Below are positions 12,023 to 22,413 of a DNA stretch of 64,000 bases, piece by piece. Below the pieces are notes generated by a model. The model was not told where the DNA came from, made no database searches, and saw only the letters and a list, made by a program, of their open reading frames with translations. The stretch comes from Calonectria ilicicola (Eukaryota > Ascomycota > Sordariomycetes > Hypocreales > Nectriaceae), in assembly GCA_020809705.1 (NCBI GenBank), contig CP085825.1:2480001-2544000 (forward strand), read 5' to 3'. The position numbers were made by a program, and so were the translations under genes. Numbering within the stretch: the first letter of the stretch is position 1; each line of letters starts with the position of its first letter.

Positions 12023-12778
12023 TGGCATTCACGCACAGAAGTCGGAATTGGCCGTCTCCTCAATTTTATTTTTTTTTATTTTTTTTAAAGAAACATTCGT
12101 TACGAGAGGAAAGCGAGCCAGCGAGCGAGTACGACCACTGCATGTAAAACTCGCGCAACATGTGCTGCTGCAACTCCGGCCTGTCTGTCCCTCCGTATCC
12201 TCCGTGCCATCCGTATCCTCCGGATGTGTAACCCGCTGGCGCACAGCAGCGGCCGCGCAATCCCCATTCCCCCCGCGGCACTCCCCATTTCGGCTTCCGC
12301 GAAGCCACAGCACAGTTACATTTACCAGCCACCCGGCGACTCTCAGACACTTGCCGTGACATTCATTCCGCCCAATGGGCCCCGCGGAGAAACCCGCGGT
12401 GACATTCATCTGGTTCGAGCCCGCCAGCCATGCCTGGGCGCACCGTCTGTGCTGTGTGATGTGATTCCAAAGCCCAGTGCCCACCCACTGCGACGCTGTG
12501 CCCCAGAAGGTAAACCGTAGCCCATACCTTAACCAAATTCTCACGAACCAAATCCCAACTGCCGCCCGAAACCTTGTTGTGGCTTGAATCGGTTTCATTT
12601 CTCATTAGAAATCATCCATCTGGTATTATGTACACGCCAAGGATACTCGGAGTCTGCCAATTTCACCTCATACTCGCACAGAATTTGCCCTCCGCGTTCC
12701 TTGATTCCGTGCAGTTCCGCGGTTGCGCCCTCAAAAACGCCCTCTCGCTAATTTCCTTAACCCCTTTTACTTGTTCTC

Positions 12779-14729
12779 TTACCGTCCAACTCGGATGACG
12801 CCAGCAGCAATCAGCTTCTGCACCTTGGTGCGGACTTGGGGGTTGCGCATATGCTCCTGGAGAGCGGCAGGGTCTGACTGAGCCTGTTGCAGAATAGACT
12901 GCATCACAGGGTCTTGCATGATGCCCATAATCTAACAAAAGTTGTTAATAAAGTTGCCTTTCTGATGCCTAGTGCATCGGGGGATGGGGGAGGGTAAAGA
13001 CCCAAACTTACCTCAGGATCATTCGCCAATCGCTCTCTAGTCTGCTCCTCGGTCTCGTTGTCACGAGCAGAGTACATGGACGAGAAGGCCTTCTGCTGCT
13101 GCTGCTCAATCTCACGAGCGTTGGCACCGTTGTGGTGCTCCTGGTCAACCTGCTGAGCTTCGTTGCAGGCATCCACACACTCCGAGTATTTGCGCATGCC
13201 ATAGTAGGCCTGGGCCTTGCGGATGTATGCTCTGATGAATTTGGGGTCCTTCTTGATGGCGAGGTTGCAGTCATCCAGTGCGCTAGGGAACTCAAAGAGC
13301 TTGATGAAAGCAGCAGCTCGGTTGCTGTATCCACGGGGGTCCTCAGGAGCGCGCTTAATCATTTCAGAGTAAGCAGCAACGGCACCAGGGAAATCATTCT
13401 CCTTGAACTTCTTGTTACCCTCCTCACGAGCCTCTTCGGCCTTGGCAGGGTCAACGTAGGCTGTGCGAGCTGCCTCAGTCTTGGCACGCTCGGCAGCTCG
13501 GAGCTTGTTAAGAACATCAGGAGTTCGGTGCTCAGTCAGAGACTTGTTGTAGTTCTCGACAGCAGCAGCCAAGTCTCCCTTGCGCTCGTGGGCTGTGCCG
13601 ATACGGGCATAACTCTTTGCAATGAGCTTGAAATCAGCGTAGATATCGCGGCCCTCCTCGACAGCCTTGGTGCAGGCCTCGATACACTTGTCATAATCTC
13701 CCTTCTCGAAGTAGGCAGCGCCCAGGTTGTTCAAATAAGTAATATCCTTGAACAGTTCCCATGCCTTGGAATAGTGGGCAATGGCTTCGTCAAAGTTGCG
13801 CTTCTTGTAGTTCTCGGTACCCAGAGCCTTCTCCTTGTCGGCCTCCTCCTTGGCCTTCTTCTTCTCGAGGGCCTCCTCATCCACCTCCTCTGGTTCAGAA
13901 GCGGGCTCGGGGGCCTTCTTTGCGGGTTCGGGCTTCTTGGGCTCGGGTGCAGCTGCGGCTGCGGGGGGGGCGTCGGGCATCGGCGAATCCTGGGGAGCAT
14001 TGGGGTCGCTGTCACGAAGCTCCATATCCACGCCCATCAGCACGCCCAATACAGTGATCATGCGAGGGTCGGAGAAGAGCTCTGGGCCGTTCTGGGGGTT
14101 CTCCTTGATCGACTGCAACTTGGACATAAACTCAGGGTCCGCGAGGAACGAACTTGTCTTGGGGTTTGAGGCAAGCTTCTGGATCATGTTGGGGTCTTTG
14201 AACATGCCAGTGAGGCTGCCCATGGGATCAGCACCAGCTATAAAAATTAATTAGTATTTGGGCTTCCGCAAGTCCATCTGGGAGAATAACTCACCACCGC
14301 CAGCTTCGGCTTGCATGGCCTTTTGTACAGAGGCAAGACCGCTCTTGAGCTGAGCGTTGTTGGCATCCTGCTTCAGACCCTCCTCGTATGCGTCGTTGGC
14401 CCCGAGAAGATCTCCCTTTCCGTGTAGGGCAGCACCCTTTCGGCCCCAACCTTTGGCCCAGTCAGGCTTGATGGTGGTGGTCTGTTCAGCATCCTTGAGA
14501 GCGTTGTCCCAGTCCTTCTTGGATGCGTAGGCAGCAGATCGGTTGCTGTAAAGGATGTGGTTTTCGGGTTGAAGGGCAATGGCCTGGGTGAACTTTTCAC
14601 TGCAGAAATGTTAGCGCTTCTCGCATGTTTTGATGCTTCATTCTTGGCCTCAACGTACACTGCCTCGTCGAAGTTCTTGTCGGCAATAGCCTTGTTGCCC
14701 AGAGCCTTGAGCTCGTCCGCGGTAGCCAT
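12779..14729 (-). CDS. sti1: Hsp70/Hsp90-organising co-chaperone Sti1 (Hop)
   Basis: Exons on the minus strand are 14659-14729, 14295-14599, 13012-14237 and 12779-12931, totalling 584 residues. TPR repeats start at residue 1 (TPR1), followed by a DP repeat containing MGSLTGMFKDP, then a charged Ala/Pro/Glu/Lys linker. TPR2A and TPR2B follow, and a C-terminal STI1 domain (MGIMQDPVMQSILQQ) ends the protein. This is the full Sti1 layout at the normal family length. Sti1 bridges Hsp70 and Hsp90 and passes client proteins between them in the cytosol. The 14239-14294 intron carries a clear TACTAAT branch site. A phased heat-shock element lies about 270 bp upstream of the start (separate entry). Confidence 0.95.
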
Positions 14730-15441
14730 GGTGCACGTCTCTTTTGGGTATTAAGTGAGTAGTTGGTATCTTTGGAAAGCAGTCCTTGCAGACAGAGACA
14801 GCGAGAAGTTGAACTTGGGGTCAGAGTCTCTGGGTTATTATGAAGAGGGCGCCGGTCGTCACCCCAGGCAATCGTGGTGGGGAAGAAGGGCCAGAGCTGC
14901 CTTCTAGCTCATTCGATTGTTGACCCCGCAGCGAATTGTCGATTGGTCTGGAGTTGGTCTGTGCGCCACCCCAGCTCGAATGAGGTTGAGAAATTTCTAG
15001 GATGATCTGCAACCTTCGAGGTCCTCGAGTCCTACAGGGTAGGGTCGGACAAAGAAATGGGACAATGAGAATTTGGACAAAGTGTTGATGTCATACAAGT
15101 TAGCGGCTAATACAGTCTCACTTTTCATGGATTCGGGTGGAATGCGTGGGCATGGCGTTTTAAACGTTTATTTATCCATAACTGGTTCTGATGTGTTCTA
15201 GACTAACTTAAAATTAGCAACAGTGTTCTACTGAACAGCTAAAGGGTGTTGAATCGCCCGACAGCAAGTGTCACAGAATCAAACGATTCTCAAGTGTGTT
15301 CTTTCATTAATCAATCATGCACCAACACGTGAACAACAAAACTATGCATCATTAATTCATTGCAAAACGCTCATAGAACTAGAACTATGCACTTTTGAGC
15401 TTCATTAAACATTTTAATATAACACGCTCACACAATCACGC
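14730..15441. promoter_or_regulatory. Sti1 upstream region
   Basis: About 0.7 kb lies between the Sti1 start and the stop codon of the beta-glucosidase gene, both on the minus strand. It carries the Sti1 promoter and the beta-glucosidase 3' flank. The phased heat-shock element is at 14990-15017; the rest is AT-rich from about 15050 onward, with no gene. Confidence 0.6.
14990..15017. promoter_or_regulatory. Phased heat-shock element (Hsf1 site)
   Basis: Six trinucleotide units sit exactly 5 bp apart: GAA, TTC, GGA, ATC, CAA, TTC. Units 1, 2 and 6 match the alternating GAA/TTC pattern perfectly, and the other three differ by one base each. Hsf1 trimers bind such arrays. The position is 261-288 bp upstream of the start of Sti1, a co-chaperone gene that is heat-inducible in yeast. 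Confidence 0.75.
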
Positions 15442-18064
15442 TTATGGGGCGAAGCTTTGCTCTTTAACGGCAATCACCGACTCGGCGACAAGATCTGCAG
15501 CCGATTTTCCAATCGAAAATTTGTAGTCGCCGCCCTTGACAACCCACTTCTTGGCGGACTCATCCCAGAAGGCGAAGTCACGAGCGCTAACAGGTAGCTC
15601 AACATTAGCAGTCTCGCCAGGGCTGACGGTAACCTTGGAGAAAGCAGCCAACTGCTTAATAGGGTTCTCTTCGGCAACCTGAGCGCTGCCGACGTATAGT
15701 TGCACAGCGATGGCACCCTTTACACTGCCAGTGTTGGCCACCTTGACACTGACGGTGAAGTCGTTGCCGGTCTCCTTAACACTGAGGTCAGAATATTCAA
15801 AGGAGGTGTACGAGAGACCGAAGCCGAAGGGGAAGTAGACCTTGTCGGCATCCAACCGATCAAAGTGTCGGTAACCGACAAACACACCCTCAGCATAGTT
15901 GACCGAAAGCTTCCCGTCGGCATATTCACCGGGGAAGTTGCCAAAGGCAGGGCAATCCTCCAGCTTCTTGGGAAAGGTGCAAGTGAGGTGGCCCTCAGGA
16001 GTCTGAGCTCCGGTCAGAACGTCAGCAATGGCGTTACCGCACTCCTGGCCAGGGAACCAAGCCTGGACAAGACCCTGAACTTGATCCAACCAGGGCATGG
16101 AGATGGCTACACCGGTAGAGTTAACGACAACAGTGTTGGGATTGACAGCCGAAACTGCGGAAATCAGTCGGTCCTGGCTTCCATCCTTGGGGAGATTGAA
16201 GCTCTGCTGATCCTGACCCTCAGTCTCCCAGAATGGCTCGTGGCCAGTGAAGATGACGGCAACATCGGCGGTCTTGGCGACCTCGACTGCTTCCGCAAGG
16301 AGGTCCTTGTCGTGTTCAGCAGCGGACATGTGTCCAATGCGGAGACCTACTCGCCCCTCGAGGATGCCAAGATCATCGCCTTCCTTGGGCGCTGGGGGAC
16401 TGGTGAAAATGTGAATTTTGTACTGCTTTCCAGCCTCCAGAGGAACCTTGATCTCGGGGGCGGGAGCACCACCGAAGAGGAAACCCATGGCATCTCCGCA
16501 GTTTTCGGTCTGCTCATAAATAAGCTTATCATCGATAACAAGCTTGCTGGGCCCAAGACCAGCGCAAGTAAAATAGTAGACAGCAGTTTCGGGGGCTGTG
16601 AATGTGCCGTCCAGTGTCACATTCTTGTGACTGAAACCAAAACTGGTAAGGACATTGACGTCTGAATCAGGGTGACCACCCTTGACCTCTAATGGCTCAG
16701 GGTTGCTTGGGTCGTAGAGCTTATAGGTGAATCCGGGCTTGCCGTCCTCTCCGACGACATTTTCAGAAATGGCAGGGAGATTTCGGAAGGTGTGAGCTCC
16801 TATTTCCAAGTTAGATCCCGTTTCAAAGAAAGAAAGAAAAGGTGTTAGTATATACATACCCTTGGCGTATGTGAAATCAACGCTATCACCCAAGGCAGCA
16901 TTCATAGCATCCCAAGGGGTAACTTTGTAATGAGCATTAACTGAAGCACTACCGCCACCGTGGGCAAGACCAATCTTGGCGTGTCCAAGGAGAGCAATTT
17001 TCTTGCCCTTAACCTTTTCTTTAGACAAAGGCAAAACCTGGTTATCATTCTTTAACAGAACAATGCCCTTGGATCCAGCTTCTCGGATAAGTGCTTGGTG
17101 CTCAGGCTTGTTGATGGCTTGCTCAGGCGGGATAGTGTCATCTTCGAAACACTTGAGACGCTCCAGGAACTCCAGGACCCTGGTTGCTCGCTCATTAATG
17201 GTTTCCTCAGAGGTCTTGCCTTCCTTTATGGCAGTGATAACATCCTCTGGTTTTCTCCAGCGAGTAGGACCCGGCATTTCAAGGTCCAACCCGGCTTCGA
17301 GAGACTCAGCAGTGGAATTGGTACCACCCCAATCACTCATGGCGAGACCCTTCCAACCCCACTCTCCGCGGAGAACTTGCTTCAGGGAAAAGGGGTGAGA
17401 ATCGGCGTGAGTGCCGTTGAACATGTTGTAAGCGGTCATCAGAGCCCAGGGGTTGGCCTCCTTAACAGCAATTTCGAAAGGCCGAAGGTAAAGTTCTCGG
17501 AGGGCACGCTCACTAATAACCTCATCTACTGTCAAACGCTCAGTCTCCTGTTCGTTGGCAGCAAAGTGCTTAATAGTGGCAGCAACGCCCTTCTCTTGAA
17601 GTCCTTCTACGACACGGGCCGCCATTTTGCCGGTCAGGAAGGGATCTTCAGAAAAGGACTCAAAGTTGCGACCTCCAAGAGGGTGACGTTGTAAACACAT
17701 GGTGGGGGCAAGAAGGCATCGAGCACCCTTGGACTGAGTTTCCTCAGCTAGGGCGGAACCAATTCGCTTAGCCAGGTTCACGTCGAATGTGGAGGCCATT
17801 AGACAGGCGGCAGGAAAGCAAGCAGCGGTAGTGCCACCGGCAAATGCAGCGCCTCGAGCACCATTGGGTCCATCGGAGACCTTGACTGATGGAACTCCCT
17901 TGGAGGGAATTGGGATAGTCTCCCAAAGGTCCTTGCCCGCAAGAAGAGTGATCTGAATGAGAGATTAGCTTAAGTGAAGGTAAAGGTTAGATGAATGGAT
18001 AGTAAAGTACCTTCTCCTCGAGGGTGAGGGAAGAAACAATAGCCTTGATATCAACAGGAGCCAT
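15442..18064 (-). CDS. GH3 beta-glucosidase with PA14 insert, non-secreted type
   Basis: Exons are 18011-18064, 16860-17952 and 15442-16799, giving 834 residues. The N-terminal GH3 barrel includes the KHFAANEQE segment and the MSDWGG motif with the presumed nucleophile Asp at about residue 225. A PA14-like insert (roughly 380-540) interrupts the second domain, and a fibronectin-III-like domain closes the C-terminus. There is no signal peptide (start MAPVDIKAIVSSLT), so it is probably intracellular and hydrolyses imported cello-oligosaccharides or glucosides. The 60-nt intron at 16800-16859 is a multiple of three without a stop, so splicing is inferred from its GTATGT donor, TACTAAC branch site and TAG acceptor. 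Confidence 0.92.
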
Positions 18065-19255
18065 TTTGCATCAACACACAGACAATGTAATGGCCAAATG
18101 ATTGATGAGGAAAAAGAGAGCCATCTTGTAGAAGCCGGGAGAGGGCTGCTTTTAAGTCATAGAGACTCCTAACTTGCTCTGACGTCCCGGGCGACGGCTG
18201 GCCACTTCGGGACACAACAACCGCACTTCAACCGGTCGAAACAGCATCATATGGTACTCCATGCCCACTTTTTGCGGAGGATGGGGGATGATATGCACCC
18301 AGATACTGGCATGGTGCCTTGATTGTGGAGGCAGCTCTGGGGAATCGACCAACTTAGACCGCGGTGTCTGGGGTTTGGGTGGAGTGGCGTAGGTGCCAAA
18401 TGCGCAATTCGCCGCCGTTCAACCTCGACTTTTCCGATGATCAGACGACCTTGAGCCGATAATAATCCAAGTGGGTCCGTACGGCTTGTGAGTCATCAAC
18501 GAACCAGTTAAAAAGCCTCTATACACGTGACCGTGAAAGGTACCTTCAAAGCTGACAATATTTGCTGGAGGATGAAGTACTGTTTTGTTTTTGACAAACC
18601 AAGAGGCCCCACAAGCCATATGGACCTCAAAGAGTTCTGGTTGTGTCTCCACCCACCAACAACGGGGCTGCAGGACCCAGTTCGTTCGGGAGAGAATGGG
18701 CCCTTGCCGATGGATGCATCAAGTCATCCGGCTCTGAAACAGACATCTTGAGACATCCTTGTACAGGGCCGTTCCCTCTGGGTGACAGAATGCCCCTCCC
18801 TGTAGGATCGCCGAGAAGCTTCAGGGGCTCGTGGATGTGGCGTCATGCATGCGCCGTACACTGAGGACGCCCATCTTGGTTGGCCATCGAGATGTGTGTG
18901 CCATTTTTGGTGGTGAGCCGGAACCGTTGATGTGTCTCAGTGTGGCTTTTTTTCCTGAACTCTTTCACTGTGATAGACTTTAGGAATTTAGAGAGCCGAC
19001 GAGCCGGGACAAGACACTTAACGCACACCCCGGTAAATTCCGGTCTAGAATTTATGCAACAAGCTCAAACACGAGCGCCAAGGTGACGTGACGCAACAGC
19101 CACTCTAAAGCGAAAACGACACTGTTGCTTCTGCCTCTACACAATCACCGTACACACTCAGGACGCTGGCCTTCCACCATCACCCATCTCTTCGCCTGGT
19201 TCCGCAATGACAGTGTATTTGGCGGTGTGCAGGTAGTGATTTATTTAGAGAAACG
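18065..19255. promoter_or_regulatory. Shared divergent promoter region
   Basis: About 1.2 kb separates the divergent starts of the beta-glucosidase and ZIP transporter genes. No coding sequence is convincing. An imperfect zinc-response-like sequence (ACCTTCAAAGC) occurs at 18542-18552. Confidence 0.5.
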
Positions 19256-20731
19256 ATGGGCGACTCCAACGAGGTACCCCGTGGTGCGCGCGATCCGATC
19301 CATTCCACCCGCATTCCCCCTTTGCTAATGTGAGATGCCCTTTTAGGAGAGTCATGGGCGTCCATTCCCTCCCATATTCTCCTCGCCGAGCTCCGGCGGC
19401 GCAAGGAGGAAGGCGAGAAGCCCGAGTGTGGAAGCAGAACCAAGGGAAATTATGACACTACGGCTCATGTCTTCGCTCTCGTCCTCATCTTGGTCGTGAG
19501 CACCTTGGGTATGCACCTTCTTGATCAATCTGAGTCGGGCATGAAGGAATGACAGAATGATGCTAATAAATTTTGTGCAAAAGCTTGCGGATTCCCTCTA
19601 ATATCTCGCCGAACAGCCAAAGGCCGCCGACAGAAGAACCTCATCTTTTACTGCCAGCACATCGGTACTGGCGTGCTCCTTGCGACAGCGTTTGTCCATC
19701 TGCTCCCGACCGCGTTCGAATCCCTAACCGATCCATGTCTGCCGTACTTTTTCAGTAAAGGCTATACGCCTCTCCCGGGATTCGTTGCCATGACTTCCGC
19801 AATCGTGGTCGTTGCTGTAGAGTCATTCCTATCGGCCCGGGGTGCTGGACACTCGCATTCTCATAACCATGAGTATTGGGACGAAACCGACGAGTCAGAT
19901 AGCGACGCGACACTACAAGAGACGACTGGGCTAGCCGCGAGAAGATCTGGTGTAAGGCCGCCGGACATCTGCTTGGACGACATCGAAGCGACAGAGGGAT
20001 TGGTTGCTGGCGTATCGCCTCTCCCCGAGGCTTCCCCAAGCATGAATGAGAGGAGCAAGCGGAGAGACGATCTCGATGACGGAGATTCAGATCTCGAATT
20101 AGACTTGAACGAGCTCGACCCGGTGTCTTCGCAAAACGCCCATCGCCGCAATGGGTCGTACGCATCACTCAAACCCGACGACATCCCTCAGACTCCCATG
20201 ACGCCGACATCTCCTGGCGTACCTAAAACCCCCGAAGAGAATCAACGTCTTTTACTACAATGTGTGATGCTCGAGGCCGGTATTCTTTTTCACAGTGTGT
20301 TTATTGGGATGGCTGTTTCGGTTGCCACGGGCCCGGCCTTTGTTGTCTTTTTGATTGCGATCAGTTTCCATCAAGCCTTTGAGGGATTGGCTCTGGGTAG
20401 CAGAATTGCCGTCATTCAATTTCCTCGTAAATCTATCCGTCCCTGGCTCATGGTTCTGGCGTATGGACTCACGACACCGATTGGACAGGCCATTGGCTTG
20501 ATCATGCACAGCATGTATGACCCACAGAGCATGGGCGGCCTCTTGGTTGTCGGCTTCATGAACGCCATTTCCTCAGGACTTTTGCTTTATGCTGGCCTCG
20601 TTCAGCTTCTGGCAGAAGATTTCTTGAGTGAAAAGAGCTACAAGGTGCTCAAGGGAAAAAGGAGGACACGAGCATTCCTTTGTGTTATTGCCGGCGCGAT
20701 ATTGATGGCCCTTGTGGGCGCATTTGCTTAG
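19256..20731 (+). CDS. ZIP-family zinc/iron transporter
   Basis: Proposed exons are 19256-19283, 19347-19508 and 19584-20731, giving 445 residues. The end of exon 1 is uncertain: a donor at 19281 or 19284 keeps the same frame. A cytosolic-type lead is followed by a first membrane segment (AHVFALVLILVVSTL). The sequence then gives the ZIP hallmarks: ATAFVHLLP in an early helix, and a His-rich HSHSHNH segment opening a long acidic loop. The metal-pathway helix carries HQAFEGLALG. About eight membrane segments are visible. The family imports Zn2+ (or Fe2+) across the plasma membrane, as fungal Zrt proteins do. The start is chosen because the ATG sits in a good context and splices in phase into conserved sequence. 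Confidence 0.87.
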
Positions 20732-21394
20732 TCTACGCAAGGTTGTAGGCTTTTATATCTAAACATGATTTCTGATGTTACATGGTTGGCGTTGAAAGAG
20801 GAAAATGGGTCCACATATCAAACTGTCACATACACTATGATTATCATGGAAATAAACAACTGGGTGGTTTGCGTTGCATTTGATGTAAGTACATAGAGGT
20901 ATCGGCTTGTCTATGTTAGGAAAGACTTGTACATTTTCTCTCATGGTTCGATTGTTTCTCACGTCTTGGTAACGATTGTGGAGTTGCAATAGCTAGGCTT
21001 CACATTACAGTCTAGGCATGTAGCTCCGGACAATAGATCTCCACGATTACATCCGAAGGCAATCGGCTCGCCGGAGTAATTCACCACGTTAGCACCCGCT
21101 TTCTCGGCCCTCTCGGACCCCGCCTATTTCTGACCAAACCAATCATGGAGCTGGTTTTAATCAGCCGGAGACATGATGTCCCACACCAGCTCCAAGCTAG
21201 GAATAGACAAACTTGGAGCTAGACCGTGCAGAGTTGCATGATTGAGCTTCGGTGTTGCGAATCGAACCACTTGTTCCCATAGCATGTCTTGCGTCTGTCT
21301 CTCCGGGCCCCTCCTTTGCCTGATATATCTGTTTCCACCTGGCTTGCACCCTTTCTTCCCGTCTCCCTCCCTCCTCCTTCTTTTTTTTGATACC
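20732..21394. other. Intergenic region between co-oriented genes
   Basis: This is the 3' flank of the ZIP gene and the promoter of the hemerythrin-like gene. A pyrimidine-rich tract runs to about 21388, just before the next start codon. I see no gene. Confidence 0.55.
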
Positions 21395-22413
21395 ATGTCT
21401 CGAGTCCGCATTGCCATCTTTTTCGCTTTACAAGCCATCATCGCTGCACTATTTTTGAACCGATCACCATTCCTCATGACATCTACCGCCCCAACTAAGC
21501 AGTGGGCCGATGGGCCCATGAAGCTCGTCGCAACGCCCCAATTTGAGACCAAGAAGGTGAGCTTCCAAATGGCGTCATGGCATGGCTTGGTGAGAATGCA
21601 GCCTTGACTAACTCATTTTCTCTTTTTTCTTCTTTTTTGCAGACCGATCTCTTTACAGTTGGCGCGACTCACATGGCCCTCCTACACAACTCAATCATTC
21701 GGGGCTTCAACAGCATTTACCTTCAGGCCCCACACGTCCAAGACGCTGACAAGGCTGCATTTATCGGATACTCCCAGACCTGGTTCCGATTCGTCAAGTC
21801 GCATCACGATGACGAAGAAGAAAACTTATTTCCCAAGGTCCAGGATTTGCTTGGAGACGAAGCTGTTTGGACCCAGACCCACGAGGAGCACGGTATGTAA
21901 TTGCCATGTCATGATATTGTGCAATCTCGTTTCACAGCCACCTAACACTGTACAGAATCATTCCTCGCAGGCCTCGCCGAGTTCAACACTTACCTCGAGA
22001 AACTCGACGCTCCCACCTCGCTCGATTCAGCCAAGCTGATCAGCATCATGGACTCGTTCAAGGATGACTTTGAAAACCACTTCCACAGCGAGATCCACAC
22101 CATTGCCGCCCTCGCTGAGCACGCCAAGGCCCCCGTTCCCGATACCCCCGAGGCTGCGGTCGCCGGCGATACCTTCAAGACATGGGGTAAGAAGACAGTT
22201 ACGAAGGCTGGCACTCTCGATGTTGTGCCATTTTTCTTGCTGAATCTGGACCGTACCGCCGAGGATGGCATGTGGGCCAACTGGCCTCCCATGCCAGCAC
22301 CTATCCGATGGGGTCTTACAAATATTGCTGGTTCGTGGTATGGCTCTTGGTGGAAGTTTTCAAGCTGCGACGCTCAAGGCCAGCCCCAGGAGCTGTATGC
22401 GTTGCGAGGATAA
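21395..22413 (+). CDS. Hemerythrin-like (HHE) domain protein with N-terminal hydrophobic segment
   Basis: Exons are 21395-21556, 21643-21892 and 21956-22413, giving 289 residues. Residues 4-21 form a hydrophobic stretch after MSR, consistent with a signal peptide or membrane anchor. The middle of the protein has the spaced His/Glu pattern of a four-helix hemerythrin-like fold: HMALLHN, SHHDDEEENLFP, HEEHE and HFHSEIH. Such domains bind a di-iron or other metal centre and serve in oxygen, iron or redox sensing; the ligand here is unknown. The C-terminus is Trp-rich (residues about 240-270). It lies between a zinc transporter and a copper transporter on the same strand. Confidence 0.85.

Larger units (their letters stand above)
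4451..12778. other. Long region without a convincing gene (8.3 kb)
   Basis: The region lies upstream of flavohemoglobin and downstream of Sti1. Open frames of up to 268 codons exist, but they have biased, arbitrary composition, no recognisable domain and no supporting splice pattern. The plus strand has strong T/C tracts at about 11225-11600, like the pyrimidine-rich leaders of fungal genes, and many A or T homopolymers. It also holds two tandem repeats and ACAT-rich sequence, listed separately. A rapidly evolving gene, a long non-coding transcript or an extended promoter cannot be excluded. Confidence 0.5.

Noticed and set aside
13132..14169. 345-codon plus-strand frame opposite Sti1
   Set aside because: Shadow of Sti1 caused by its codon bias; Leu/Val/Ser-rich with no family features.
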